Below are positions 11,762 to 20,132 of a DNA stretch of 64,000 nt, one piece after another. Source of the stretch: Rhodococcus wratislaviensis (GTDB taxonomy: Bacteria > Actinomycetota > Actinomycetes > Mycobacteriales > Mycobacteriaceae); the NCBI RefSeq assembly GCF_900455735.1, contig NZ_UAUI01000022.1, positions 558,001 to 622,000 on the forward strand. Direction: 5' to 3'. Below the pieces are notes generated by a model. That model was not told the DNA's origin, did not search any database, and worked only from the letters and a program-made list of their open reading frames with translations. Both the position numbers and the translations under genes were made by a program. Positions within the stretch are counted from its first letter, which is position 1, and each line of letters opens with the position of its first letter.

Positions 11762-12580
11762 CTATCGGGACAGTCTCCCCAGCAGCGCGGACGCGACGGC
11801 GATCCCGAGCACCGCGGCCGCCACGAGCACCCCGAAGTCCAGCCAGTAGTTCGTGGGCTGGCCGATCAGCAGCCCCCTGAGTGCGGACACCTCGTAACTC
11901 AGGGGGTTGACGCGGCTGATCGCCTGGACCCACCCCGGCATGAGTTCCACCGGGTACAGCGCGTTCGACGCGAAGAACAGCGGCATCGTGATCGCCTGGC
12001 CGATCCCCATCAGCCGGTCGCGTTTGAGCACCACCCCGGCGATGGCCACCGACAGGCACGAGAAGAACGCCGCTCCCAGCACCACGACCACGACGACACC
12101 GAGAAGACGCACCGGATTCCACGTCATTCCGACGCCGAGCAGCGCCGCCACGACCACGACGACCACGGCCTGGGCCACCGCGCGAACACCGGCCGCGAAC
12201 GCCTTGCCCGTCACGAGAGCCGCACGCGGAGTGGGAGTCACGAGGAGTTTGGTCAGGACCCCGGCGTCGCGTTCCCAGATGATCTGGATGCCGTAGAAGA
12301 TCGCGACGAAGAGCGCCGACTGGGCGATGATGCCCGGCGCCAGGTAGTCCAGGTAGGGGACGTCGCCGGTCGGGATCGCGCGGATGCGGCTGAACGTCTC
12401 CCCGAAGATGACCAGCCACAGAATCGGCTGGATCGCACGCGTCACCAACTCGGTGCGGTCGTGGCGGAGCTTCTGCAACTCCACCAGACAGAACGTGACG
12501 ATCCGCGACAGCAACCGGAGCACACCCCGGGTCGGCGGTTCAGCCCAGACGGCGGGCTGTGCGGCGGGCGCTACGGACAT
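11762..12580 (-). CDS. ABC-2 type drug/lipid exporter permease (DrrB-like)
   Basis: A 272-residue integral membrane protein of the ABC-2 permease family with about six membrane segments. It contains the family's characteristic loop PLSYEVSALRGLLIG, where typical members read NP..y..e..R. It should form the channel of an exporter with the ATPase encoded immediately upstream. The ATG at 12580 has GGGAGGG upstream. This start overlaps the end of the ATPase gene by 41 bases; a more upstream start would enlarge the overlap. Substrate is unknown. Export of the neighbouring siderophore is possible but not supported by a shared promoter, since the operon begins with a MarR gene and has no iron box. 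Confidence 0.85.
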   Translation of the reverse strand: MSVAPAAQPAVWAEPPTRGVLRLLSRIVTFCLVELQKLRHDRTELVTRAIQPILWLVIFGETFSRIRAIPTGDVPYLDYLAPGIIAQSALFVAIFYGIQIIWERDAGVLTKLLVTPTPRAALVTGKAFAAGVRAVAQAVVVVVVAALLGVGMTWNPVRLLGVVVVVVLGAAFFSCLSVAIAGVVLKRDRLMGIGQAITMPLFFASNALYPVELMPGWVQAISRVNPLSYEVSALRGLLIGQPTNYWLDFGVLVAAAVLGIAVASALLGRLSR

Positions 12581-13385
12581 CCCGGAGCCCTCCCTTCTCG
12601 TCGGCGGTGAGACTGTCACCGGTGAAGTGGCGGAACACGTCGTCGAGCGTCGCGTCGGGCCCCAGTTCGGCGACGAGTCCCGATGGGGAACCGACCGCCC
12701 GCAGTTCGCCGCGGTGCATCAACGCGACCCGATCACACAGCGCCTCGGCCTCTTCCATGTAGTGGGTGGTGAGCAGGACCGTCATCCCGTACTGCTTCTG
12801 CATCTCGGTGACGCGGGTCCACACCGAATCCCGCGCGACCGGATCCAGCCCGACCGTCGGTTCGTCGAGCACCAGCAACGACGGCCGGTTGACCAACGCC
12901 TGCGCGAGTTCGAGGCGCCGGACCATGCCGCCCGAGAAACTCGACGCCACCCGGTCGGCGACGTCGACGAGATCCACCATCTCCAGCACCTCGTCCACCC
13001 GGTGCCGACGTTCGGACCGGGGCACGTCGTAGAGGCGGGCGAACCAGGACACGTTCTCCCGGGCGGTGAGCGCGCCTTCGATCGACAACTGTTGCGGCAC
13101 ATACCCGAGCAGCCGTCGAACAGCCATGGCCCGGGTGCGCACGTCTAACCCGAAGATGCTCACGTCACCGCCCTGCAGCGGAAGGAGCGTGTTGAGCAGC
13201 CGGATCGTGGTGGTCTTCCCCGCCCCGTTGGGGCCGAGAAGGCCGAAGCACTCCCCCGCCTCGATCACGAGGCTCAGGTCCTTCACCGCGGTGTGGTCCC
13301 CGAACGAGTAGGTCACGTGCGACAGTTCCAGTGCGTCGCCGGATGGTCGCTGCCGCGCGGCGGTCTGCGCCCTGCGAAACATCAT
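12540..13385 (-). CDS. ABC exporter ATP-binding protein (DrrA-like)
   Basis: A 281-residue ABC ATPase with Walker A GPNGAGKTTT, Q-loop YVPQQLS, signature SFSGGMVRRLELA, Walker B LLVLDEPTVGLD and the H-loop LLTTHYMEEAE. The GMVRRLE form and a C-terminal extension after the nucleotide domain are typical of the DrrA group that pairs with ABC-2 permeases. The start codon overlaps the MarR stop (ATGA), so regulator, ATPase and permease form one operon. The frame is open far upstream to 14021, but that extension is antisense to other genes and has no homology. Confidence 0.9.
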   Translation of the reverse strand: MMFRRAQTAARQRPSGDALELSHVTYSFGDHTAVKDLSLVIEAGECFGLLGPNGAGKTTTIRLLNTLLPLQGGDVSIFGLDVRTRAMAVRRLLGYVPQQLSIEGALTARENVSWFARLYDVPRSERRHRVDEVLEMVDLVDVADRVASSFSGGMVRRLELAQALVNRPSLLVLDEPTVGLDPVARDSVWTRVTEMQKQYGMTVLLTTHYMEEAEALCDRVALMHRGELRAVGSPSGLVAELGPDATLDDVFRHFTGDSLTADEKGGLRDVRSARRTARRLG

Positions 13386-13861
13386 CTGACGACCTCCTGA
13401 TCGCTCGGCCCGGCCTGGTCCGGGTGGAGTGCTCCGGCGAGGCGGGTGATGGCGGGTATGGCGGATTCGATGGCCTTCCTGTCCTCGGCACTCAGTCCGT
13501 CGAATGCGGCGGCGACCTCGATGTTGCGGCGGTCGCGCCAACGCTCGACCTGGGCCCGGGCGTCGTCGGTGAGCGCCAGGCGGGCGACGCGGCGATCGGA
13601 CTCGTCCCGCACCCGTTCGACCAGCCCGGCGTCCGTGAGTTGCCGCACGAGGGTGGAGACGGTGTTCGCCGCGAGGCCCAGGGCCGCCGCGGCCTCCGCG
13701 ACGGACGTGCCGGGCCTGCGGCGGAGCAGACGCACCAACTCCACCTGCGACCCCGTCAACGGCGTCTCCGGCCACGGCCGCCCGACCCGGCGGCGCGTGT
13801 GCCTGCGCAGCAATCCGATTGCGGCGAAGAGCTGTTCGGCAGCCGACTCGTTCTGTGCCAT
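13382..13861 (-). CDS. MarR-family transcriptional regulator
   Basis: A 159-residue winged-helix protein. The recognition helix region reads SVAEAAAALGLAANTVSTLVRQL and is followed by the wing segment RDESDRRVARLALT, both classic for MarR. It is the first gene of a three-gene operon with an ABC-2 exporter, coupled through ATGA. It probably represses its own operon and responds to a small molecule that the exporter removes. An inverted repeat directly upstream (13867-13893) is the likely operator. Confidence 0.9.
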   Translation of the reverse strand: MAQNESAAEQLFAAIGLLRRHTRRRVGRPWPETPLTGSQVELVRLLRRRPGTSVAEAAAALGLAANTVSTLVRQLTDAGLVERVRDESDRRVARLALTDDARAQVERWRDRRNIEVAAAFDGLSAEDRKAIESAIPAITRLAGALHPDQAGPSDQEVVR

Positions 13862-13866
13862 GAAAA

Positions 13867-13893
13867 CAATATAGCTCTGTTTCAGAGGTATTG
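13867..13893. promoter_or_regulatory. Putative MarR operator
   Basis: Nested inverted repeats CAATA...TATTG and CTCTG-TTT-CAGAG lie 5-32 bases upstream of the MarR start, in the 98-base region divergent from the NRDE gene. Size and symmetry fit a MarR dimer site. Binding here could also affect the divergent promoter. Confidence 0.5.
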
Positions 13894-13959
13894 CGAGGGC
13901 GGCTACGCTCGGGCGTGCAAACCGAGTTCGGATGATCGAGGTGACGAGGAGATATCTGC

Positions 13960-14703
13960 ATGTGCCTGGTCCTGTTCGCCTGGCATACCCGCCCCGATCT
14001 CCCCCTCGTCGTCGCGGCCAACCGCGACGAGTTCTACGCCCGCCCCACCGAACCGCTGAGCAGGTGGGACGACGGGTTCCTCGCGGGCCGCGATCTCCTC
14101 GCCGGCGGCACCTGGATGGGAATTGCCGACTCCCTGCGATTCGCGGCCGTCACCAACGTCCGCAACGGCGCCCCCTCGACCGGGGCACGGTCCCGGGGTT
14201 CCCTGCCCGTCGACTACCTCCGCGGCCGGCTCTCCCCCGCCGACTACGCCGAGCAGGTGGCCGCGACGGGCGCCGAGTACGGCAGTTTCAACCTGCTCGT
14301 CGGCGACCCCGCGGAACTGTGGTGGGCCACCAACCGGCCCCACGGTCGCCGGCAGCGGGTGGAACCCGGCGTCCACGGCCTGTCCAACGCCGAACTCGAC
14401 ACCCTGTGGCCGAAGGTGACCGGCGGCAAGCAGGCGTTCGCCGCCGCGCTCGCCGCCGACGACGGCGGCCCGGATGCAGATCCGGGGGCGTACTTCGACG
14501 TGCTCGCCGACAGCGATCCTGCACCGTGGGACTCGCTGCCCGACACGGGCATCGAGCCCGAACTCGAACGCGCCCTGTCGTCCCGGTTCATTCACTACCG
14601 CGACTACGGGACGCGCGCGTCCACTCTGCTGCGGGTGAGGTCGGACGGCACCTTCGACATCACCGAACGACGGTTCGACGAGAACGGCCCCCTCCCCACG
14701 TGA
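13960..14703 (+). CDS. NRDE/TANGO2-family protein
   Basis: A 247-residue protein with the family's namesake motif NRDE (AANRDEFYARP) and an N-terminal MCLV, in which the cysteine at position 2 would be the nucleophile if the protein is an Ntn-type hydrolase. Other family landmarks are GGTWMGI, FAAVTNVR, NLLVGD and HGLSN. The biochemical role of bacterial members is not settled; the animal homologue TANGO2 is linked to haem or lipid handling. Its stop codon lies inside a strong hairpin shared with the convergent HIT gene. Confidence 0.88.
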   Translation: MCLVLFAWHTRPDLPLVVAANRDEFYARPTEPLSRWDDGFLAGRDLLAGGTWMGIADSLRFAAVTNVRNGAPSTGARSRGSLPVDYLRGRLSPADYAEQVAATGAEYGSFNLLVGDPAELWWATNRPHGRRQRVEPGVHGLSNAELDTLWPKVTGGKQAFAAALAADDGGPDADPGAYFDVLADSDPAPWDSLPDTGIEPELERALSSRFIHYRDYGTRASTLLRVRSDGTFDITERRFDENGPLPT

Positions 14704-14742
14704 GTGGCAAAGTGTGCTCCCGCACGCTTTGCCACTCACGTG
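14697..14742. terminator. Bidirectional hairpin between convergent NRDE and HIT genes
   Basis: Two 20-base arms (14697-14716 and 14723-14742) pair with a single G-U position around a 6-base loop. The arm begins CACGTGAGTGGCAAAG. The hairpin fills the gap between the two stop codons exactly and has no U-tract, as is common for actinobacterial terminators. Confidence 0.75.
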
Positions 14743-15156
14743 TCAGGTGAGGGAGGAACGGATGACGCCCGCCGTCTGATCGAGCGCGACCCGGCTCGGA
14801 GACTTCGGCATACCGCGCAGCCCGAACCCGTCACCGGCCGTCCGGGGAACGACGTGCAGGTGAACGTGGAAGACCTCCTGGCCGGCGGCGATCCCGTCGG
14901 CCAGGAACAGGTTGACGCCCTGAGCGCGCATCGGCCCGTGGCGCAGTGCGGTCGCGATGCGCTGCCCCACCGCGAACACCGCCGCGCCGTCGCCCGGGTC
15001 GAGGTCGGCGAGCCCGCTCGCATGCCGCCTCGGGACCACCAGCAGGTGTCCGGAAGTCCACGGCCGGATGTCCATGAACGCCATCACGTCGTCGTCCTCG
15101 TGCACGACGCTGGCGTCGGATCGGCCCGACACGATCTCGCAGAAAATGCAGTTCAC
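14743..15156 (-). CDS. HIT-family hydrolase/nucleotidyl transferase
   Basis: A 137-residue histidine-triad protein. It begins NCIFCEIVSG, the zinc-binding CxxC start typical of the HINT branch, and ends with HLHVVPR, the histidine triad HxHxx. It probably hydrolyses AMP or acyl-AMP conjugates. The chosen start is GTG at 15156, with GGAGG ten bases upstream. A longer reading to 15210 would run through the terminator hairpin behind purB and is unlikely. Confidence 0.87.
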   Translation of the reverse strand: MNCIFCEIVSGRSDASVVHEDDDVMAFMDIRPWTSGHLLVVPRRHASGLADLDPGDGAAVFAVGQRIATALRHGPMRAQGVNLFLADGIAAGQEVFHVHLHVVPRTAGDGFGLRGMPKSPSRVALDQTAGVIRSSLT

Positions 15157-15178
15157 GGGGTAGGCACCTCCGGTGCTT

Positions 15179-15218
15179 GTGCGTGGTTGACGAGTGCCTG
15201 CACTCGTCAACCACGCAC
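15179..15218. terminator. Terminator hairpin downstream of purB
   Basis: Perfect 18-base arms (15179-15196 and 15201-15218) enclose a 4-base loop. It lies 13 bases beyond the purB stop and just upstream of the HIT start on the same strand, so it should end purB transcription and insulate the HIT gene. Confidence 0.78.
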
Positions 15219-15231
15219 GGGCGCGAAGCGC

Positions 15232-16653
15232 CTACAGGATCGGGGACGGCTGGTAGGCGGCCGCCTCGGGGTTGGCGTCGACGAGCTTCTGCACCTGCGC
15301 CACGACCGTGGCGACCTGCGACTCGGCGGCACCGATGAACGCCTTCTTGTCGGCGAGGGCCTCGTCGAGGGCGGCCCGGTCGAGGGGCAGTCGGTCGTCG
15401 GCGGCCAGGCGGTCGAGGAGGTCGGGCTCCCTGCCCTCCTCACGCATCGCCAGCGCGACGGCGACGGCGTGTTCCTTGATGACCTCGTGCGCCGTCTCCC
15501 GGCCCACTCCGGCCCGCACCAGGGCCATCAGGACCTTGGTCGTGGCGAGGAACGGCAGGTACCGGGTGAGTTCCTTCTCGATGACGGCGGGGTAGGCGCC
15601 GAATTCGGCGAGCACCGTCAGGAACGTCTCGATCAATCCGTCGATCGCGAAGAACGCGTCCGGCAGCGCGACGCGGCGCACCACCGAGCAGAACACGTCG
15701 CCCTCGTTCCACTGCGCGCCCGCCAACTCGGCCGCCATGGACGCGTACCCGCGCAGCACCACCTGCAGTCCGTTGACACGCTCGCAGGAACGGGTGTTCA
15801 TCTTGTGCGGCATCGCCGACGACCCGACCTGGCCGGGCTGGAAGCCCTCGGTGACCAGTTCGTGTCCGGCCATCAGGCGGATGGTGTGGGCGAACGACGA
15901 CGGCCCGGCCGCCACCTGCACCAGCGCGGACAGCACGTCGTGGTCCAGCGACCGCGGGTACACCTGCCCGACGCTCGTGAACACGTGGGAGAAACCGAGG
16001 TGCTCGGCGACCTTCTGCTCGAGCGCCTCCAGCTTGGACGCGTCGCCGTCGAGGAGGTCGAGCATGTCCTGCGCGGTGCCCATGGGGCCCTTGATGCCGC
16101 GCAGCGGGTAGCGGTCGATCAGCTCGCGCAGCCGGGTGAGCGCGACGAGCAGTTCGTCGGCGGCGGACGCGAACCGCTTACCCAGCGTGGTCGCCTGCGC
16201 CGCGACGTTGTGCGACCGGCCTGCCATGACGAGGCTGCCGTACTCGGCGGCCCGCTCGGCGAGCCGGGCGGCGACCGCGACACCGTGTGCGTGGACGTGT
16301 TCGAGCGACCGCAGGATCTGCAGCTGCTCGACGTTTTCGGTGAGGTCGCGGCTGGTCAGACCCTTGTGAACCTGCTCGTGCCCGGCGAGTGCGTTGAACT
16401 CCTCGATGCGGGCCTTCACGTCGTGGCGCGTGACGCGCTCACGGTCGGCGATGGAGTCGAGGTCGACCTGCTCGAGCACCCGCTCGTAGTCGGCGAGCGC
16501 CTCGGCCGGCACGTCGATCCCGAGTTCCGCCTGGGCCCGCAGCACGGCGAGCCACAGCTGACGCTCGAGGACGATCTTGTGCTCGGGCGACCACAACTCG
16601 ACGAGTTCGGGGCTGGCGTAACGGTTGGCAAGGACGTTCGGGATGCGGCTCAC
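15232..16653 (-). CDS. purB: Adenylosuccinate lyase
   Basis: A 473-residue member of the fumarase/aspartase superfamily. It splits adenylosuccinate and SAICAR to fumarate plus AMP or AICAR in purine synthesis. The superfamily signature is GSSAMPHKMN, and other landmarks are HDVKARIEEF, the TSRDLTENV segment and AGRSHNVAAQ, which carry catalytic histidines and substrate contacts. The start is GTG at 16653 (reading SRIPNVLANRYAS), matching the usual N terminus of actinobacterial PurB. A terminator follows. purD lies 9 kb away, so the purine genes are dispersed. Confidence 0.96.
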   Translation of the reverse strand: MSRIPNVLANRYASPELVELWSPEHKIVLERQLWLAVLRAQAELGIDVPAEALADYERVLEQVDLDSIADRERVTRHDVKARIEEFNALAGHEQVHKGLTSRDLTENVEQLQILRSLEHVHAHGVAVAARLAERAAEYGSLVMAGRSHNVAAQATTLGKRFASAADELLVALTRLRELIDRYPLRGIKGPMGTAQDMLDLLDGDASKLEALEQKVAEHLGFSHVFTSVGQVYPRSLDHDVLSALVQVAAGPSSFAHTIRLMAGHELVTEGFQPGQVGSSAMPHKMNTRSCERVNGLQVVLRGYASMAAELAGAQWNEGDVFCSVVRRVALPDAFFAIDGLIETFLTVLAEFGAYPAVIEKELTRYLPFLATTKVLMALVRAGVGRETAHEVIKEHAVAVALAMREEGREPDLLDRLAADDRLPLDRAALDEALADKKAFIGAAESQVATVVAQVQKLVDANPEAAAYQPSPIL

Positions 16654-16675
16654 GAGTCCTCAGTTTACGGCGGTG

Positions 16676-17305
16676 CTACAGCTCGACGTGGTCCGGCCGG
16701 TCCAGGGCGGGCGCGACGACGTCGACGACGTCGAGCAGCATGGCCCGGGCGAGGGCCCGCAGGTCGGGGTCGTGTTCGCCGAGGGCGGTCACGAGGGCTC
16801 CGTCGACGACGGCGACGAGCCGCCGGAGTTGCTCCTGCCGGACGTCGCGGTCGGAGCGTCGCAGTGCCTCGGTGAGTACGTCGTCGAGTTGCGCCCGCAA
16901 CCGCGACTGCACCTCGCGCAGTTCGGGGCGACGCGCGCAGGCCGTGAACCGCTCGTACCGGGAGATGAGCCGCTCGCGGCAGTCCTCACTGATCAGGGCC
17001 GGACCGACGAGGAGGTCGAGGAGGAGGTCGACGGTGGATTCCCGGCCGCGGCGCCGGTGCGTGACGTCGTCGACGCGGCTGCGCATGACCGCGAGATCGC
17101 GGTCGCCGTTGCGTTCGACGGCCTTCGCGATCAGGTCGTCCAGCGACTCGAAATAGTAGGTGGTCGACGCGAGCGGAAGGTCGGCCCGGGTGGCCACCGA
17201 ACGGTGCCGGACCGCGTCGAATCCACCCTCGAGCAAGAGATCGGCGGCAGCCTCGACCAGCGCCTGTCGGCGCCGTTCGCCCTTCGGAGTTGCCGCAGAT
17301 GACAC
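16676..17305 (-). CDS. TetR-family transcriptional regulator
   Basis: A 209-residue regulator with a TetR DNA-binding N terminus (LVEAAADLLLEGGFDAVRHRSV, then LPLASTTYYFESLDDLIAKAV) and a divergent ligand-binding C terminus. I prefer GTG at 17305, which has AGGA seven bases upstream, over the TTG at 17344. It lies 22 bases upstream of purB on the same strand, so read-through into purB is possible, but no operator or target is evident. Its neighbour on the other side is a decayed hydrolase gene, which may once have been its target (inference). Confidence 0.85.
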   Translation of the reverse strand: MSSAATPKGERRRQALVEAAADLLLEGGFDAVRHRSVATRADLPLASTTYYFESLDDLIAKAVERNGDRDLAVMRSRVDDVTHRRRGRESTVDLLLDLLVGPALISEDCRERLISRYERFTACARRPELREVQSRLRAQLDDVLTEALRRSDRDVRQEQLRRLVAVVDGALVTALGEHDPDLRALARAMLLDVVDVVAPALDRPDHVEL

Positions 17306-17404
17306 CAATTCATCCTGCCAGCCGCGGGCGCCGAACCAGGGCAAATTGGACGACAGACCCCGAAGTATGTGGGCGGTTCAGTCCACCCGCGTCGCGTCGC
17401 AACC

Positions 17405-17820
17405 ATGCCGGTGTCGGTGCGGATGCCGGCCCTGGGATGTGCGGCGATGACGCCGATCGGCCTGGTGTCGGCGTGCGGATCCCGGGGTGCCTCGACACCT
17501 GATCCGGACCGCGCCGTGACGCGGCCGGCTGCCACGTCTCCGACTCCGCGACCCGACCCACTCGTCTATCTCACGGGAGGTCCGGGTGCCCCGGGATCGA
17601 CGAGTTCCAGATGGCTCAGACAGGTCTGAGCCCGCTCGATCCGGCAACCGCACCGCTCGACGTCCAGGCCACCCGGTCGTGCCGCGACCGCGTGGCCGGC
17701 CGCGGTACGACCACCTCGGGACCTACGACACCACCGCGAACGCCGCCGACGTCGCGGATCTGCGGGTGGCAACACGAGTTGCCTCGAACAGGTACGGGCG
17801 CCGACGTTCACGACTCCCTG
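17405..17820 (+). pseudogene. Remnant of a lipoprotein alpha/beta-hydrolase (TAP/Hip1-type)
   Basis: Three frames carry successive pieces of one protein family. Frame one begins MPVSVRMPALG and has a lipobox-like LVSAC, then DPLVYLTGGPGAPG, the oxyanion-hole segment of tripeptidyl-aminopeptidase-like hydrolases. That frame stops at 17629. A second frame overlaps it with ATRSCRDRVAG. A third, from about 17706, gives TYDTTANAADVADLR, the conserved helix before the nucleophile elbow. The serine motif and the remainder are missing. The order of fragments matches intact mycobacterial lipoprotein hydrolases such as Hip1, so this looks like a gene broken by indels and a 3' deletion. It accounts for the otherwise empty 17306-17823 stretch. 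Confidence 0.72.
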
Positions 17821-17823
17821 ACC

Positions 17824-18471
17824 TCAGGCGAGGCGACGGAGCCGCAGGGCGATCGTCAGCAGCGCGGGGAACGTCACGGCGAGAAGAGTGAATCGCTGGA
17901 GAAGCCCGGCGACGTCGTGCAGTGGGGCACCCTCCGGCATCGCGAACCGGCCCAGCATCACGAAACAGCCCAGACCGACCACCCCGGCGACCCCGACGTA
18001 CCGCGCCAGGCCGCGCCACCGCGGATCGGCGGCGAACCGGCGCGACAGCACCAGAAGCGCCAGCGCGCTGCAGGAGAAGAATGTGACACCCGCGATCACA
18101 TGGTTGCCGGGGTCGTAGGCGTTCCCGGCCTGATCCTCACGCAACGGAAACACGGCGGCGAGTACCAGCCCCACCGCCGCGGCGCCGAGCAGAGCCGGTC
18201 CTGCCCAGCCGAATCGCGTCGCCGCGATACCGCGGTGCAGTCCGGCCGCGAAGATCAGCAGTAGCGCGGCGAAAGCCAGGAAGTTCAGCTGCTGGAGCCA
18301 CCCGGTCGGGTCCGCCTCGAGAGCGCTGATCGGGTCGGCGATCGGGCTGTAGTCGTCCCGGAGGAATGCCTCCTGGGCGACGAACCCCGCGGTGAACAGC
18401 GGCGGACCGGCCACGCCCGCGTGGGCCGACCACCGCTGGAAGCCGGTGCGCGACACGAGAACTGACGTCAT
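17824..18471 (-). CDS. DUF998-family membrane protein
   Basis: A protein of about 215 residues with six predicted membrane segments. Landmarks are an N-terminal GPPLFTAGFVAQ segment, then DDYSPIADPISALEADPTGWLQQLNF after the first helix, as in DUF998 proteins. Function is unknown. Two methionines (18477 and 18471) are possible starts; the second is preferred only by alignment of typical N termini. It converges on the preceding pseudogene and is not obviously part of an operon. Confidence 0.8.
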   Translation of the reverse strand: MTSVLVSRTGFQRWSAHAGVAGPPLFTAGFVAQEAFLRDDYSPIADPISALEADPTGWLQQLNFLAFAALLLIFAAGLHRGIAATRFGWAGPALLGAAAVGLVLAAVFPLREDQAGNAYDPGNHVIAGVTFFSCSALALLVLSRRFAADPRWRGLARYVGVAGVVGLGCFVMLGRFAMPEGAPLHDVAGLLQRFTLLAVTFPALLTIALRLRRLA

Positions 18472-18569
18472 GACCATGGCATCGACGCTAGAGCGTCGTC
18501 AGCGCCCGGGCATCGGGCAACGTACCCATCTTCCCGAGGCGGTCACATGGGTCGTTCTACCCACTGCGG

Positions 18570-19166
18570 TCAGTTGTCGGGCAGGACGGCTCCGGTCGAG
18601 GCGTCGACGTTCACGTCGTAGTCCCAGCCCTTGGCATCGCGGATGTGGATGTGCCACACCGTCTTACCGTCCCGCTGCTGCTGTTCGGCGTTCGCGACCG
18701 TGCCGCCCGGCACCGTCGCGACGGCGATCTGCTCCGCCTGCTCCTGGGTCACCGCTCCGCCGGCGGGTGGCGCGGGTGCGGGTGTCGCGGTGGTCTCCCG
18801 ATTCTGACTGTCGGGCACCACCGCGCCGGTCGCCGCGTCGACGTTCACGTCGTAGTCCCAGCCCTTGGCATCGCGGATGTGGACGTGCCACACCGTCTTA
18901 CCGTCCCGCTGCTGTTCCTCGGAGTTCACGACCGTGCCGCCCGGGACCGTCGCCACAGCGATCTGCTCCGCCTGCTGCTTGCCGACCGCCGACGCCGCCG
19001 CGGTGCCCGTCGTTGTCGGCGCAGCCGTCGTGGCCGTGGCCGACGCCGTGGCGCTGGCAGATGTCGACGAGGTGTCACTGCTGTCGGAACCGCATCCGCC
19101 CAGCAACAGCGCGGAGGCCGCGACAATCGGAATCAGGCTCGCACATCGCACAATTCTGGTGGTCAT
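18570..19166 (-). CDS. Lipoprotein with two tandem PepSY domains
   Basis: A 198-residue secreted lipoprotein. The signal peptide ends in the lipobox LLGGC (cysteine about residue 25) and is followed by a Ser/Thr/Ala-rich linker. Two near-identical PepSY-type units follow. Each runs from AEQIAVATVPGGTV through QQRDGKTVWH to DAKGWDYDVNVDA and ends GAV(V/L)PD. PepSY domains are thought to act as inhibitors or modulators of extracytoplasmic proteases. The two units are also near-identical in DNA, which points to a recent internal duplication. No operon partner is evident. Confidence 0.88.
   Translation of the reverse strand: MTTRIVRCASLIPIVAASALLLGGCGSDSSDTSSTSASATASATATTAAPTTTGTAAASAVGKQQAEQIAVATVPGGTVVNSEEQQRDGKTVWHVHIRDAKGWDYDVNVDAATGAVVPDSQNRETTATPAPAPPAGGAVTQEQAEQIAVATVPGGTVANAEQQQRDGKTVWHIHIRDAKGWDYDVNVDASTGAVLPDN
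18601..18914. repeat. Direct repeat within the PepSY lipoprotein gene
   Basis: The 80 bases at 18601-18680 recur at 18835-18914 with one mismatch (18650 versus 18884), a period of 234 bases or 78 codons. The similarity continues more weakly on both sides and covers one complete PepSY unit. Confidence 0.9.
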
Positions 19167-19273
19167 CGTGGCTCCTCGATCGCTCGACGGCGTGGACCTG
19201 CCTGTCAGAGTACGGGAGCGACAACCGACCTCGCGGTAGTTTTCAGCAGTTCTCGCCGGTCCGAGTCAGGGCG

Positions 19274-19687
19274 TCACCACGCCCGGCACGACCGCCTGCC
19301 GAAGCCGCGTCGGGCCAGCACGAGCCAGACGATGGGCAGGAAGACGAGCGGGGGGACGCGGACCAGGGCGACCCACAGGATCGCGGCGAGCACGGCCACC
19401 ACGAACACCAGTGTCCGCAACGCCGCTGCCTCCCGTCCCGGATCGCGTCGTACGCGATCGGGTTCGGGTGCGAAGCGCTGCTTGTCCGGAAGGTCCGCGA
19501 AGAGCGGCGTGAGGTCGGCTGCGGTCTTGGCGAGGTACGCCTGGCGCACCCTCGCGTCGAACTCGTCGGTCTCGAGCCGTCCGGCTGCGAAATGTTCGGC
19601 GAGTGCCGCCGCGGCTTGCTCCCGTTCCACGGTCCCGATGCGGACTCCGCCGGGAACGGGTGGCTGTGGATGACTGATGTCGCTCAT
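19274..19687 (-). CDS. DUF1707 (SHOCT-like) membrane protein
   Basis: A 137-residue protein. The N-terminal DUF1707 domain is recognisable from VRIGTVEREQAAAALAEHFA, RLETDEFDARVRQAYLAKT and LTPLFADLP. A basic linker follows, then a hydrophobic segment long enough for two helices (residues about 85-130). Such proteins are widespread in actinobacteria, and the SHOCT-like domain is thought to be an oligomerisation or nucleic-acid-binding module. The specific role is not known. It stands alone between two other small membrane or secreted proteins. Confidence 0.83.
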   Translation of the reverse strand: MSDISHPQPPVPGGVRIGTVEREQAAAALAEHFAAGRLETDEFDARVRQAYLAKTAADLTPLFADLPDKQRFAPEPDRVRRDPGREAAALRTLVFVVAVLAAILWVALVRVPPLVFLPIVWLVLARRGFGRRSCRAW

Positions 19688-19743
19688 GTCGTCGCCTCAG
19701 GGCCGGTGTGTAACACTGTAATCCTAGCCACAGTGTAGGCCCT

Positions 19744-20031
19744 CTACTCCTGGTCGCGCCCGTGGAAACCTTCCCGGCGCTGCTCCTCGGCCCGTTCCCG
19801 GCATCGCCGCACGAACTCGGCTTCCTCCGGGTCGGCGGGCAGCCGATCGCCCGGGTCCTTCTGCGGCCGCCCGACGACGAGCCACAGCACCGAACCGACG
19901 AGCGGAAGCAGCAGCACGATCACCAGCCAGCCCTCCTTCGAGAGGTTCCGGAACTGGTCGTCGTCGGTGGTGATGGAGTCGGCGAAGCACAGGACCCACA
20001 ACACGAATGCGAACAACGCGACGTACAGCAT
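19744..20031 (-). CDS. PLDc_N-domain small membrane protein
   Basis: A 95-residue protein with two membrane helices (about residues 2-20 and 33-53). Its second helix, GWLVIVLLLPLVGSVLWLVVG, followed by RP(Q)K is the hallmark of the cardiolipin-synthase N-terminal (PLDc_N) domain. A charged cytosolic tail (PEEAEFVRRCRERAEEQ) follows. No phospholipase catalytic domain is present, so it is a stand-alone membrane module of unknown function. ATG 20031 is preceded by AGGAG. The frame is open far upstream, but that part is antisense to the aminotransferase gene. Confidence 0.83.
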   Translation of the reverse strand: MLYVALFAFVLWVLCFADSITTDDDQFRNLSKEGWLVIVLLLPLVGSVLWLVVGRPQKDPGDRLPADPEEAEFVRRCRERAEEQRREGFHGRDQE

Positions 20032-20132
20032 CGCCGTTCTCCTTGCCTGGCACGCCCGAACACGCAGTGCGCCCAAGTCCATCGAACAACTGCGGCGGCG
20101 GCGCCGCAAGAGCCGTGGCCGGGAAACTCCGG

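Noticed and set aside
13386-14021. N-terminal extension of the ABC ATPase
   Set aside because: It overlaps the MarR gene on the same strand in another frame and the NRDE start. The ATGA overlap at 13382-13385 gives a normal start.
14704-16875. A 723-codon plus-strand frame across the HIT and purB genes
   Set aside because: It is antisense to two well-supported genes on minus and shows no motif. Same GC artefact.
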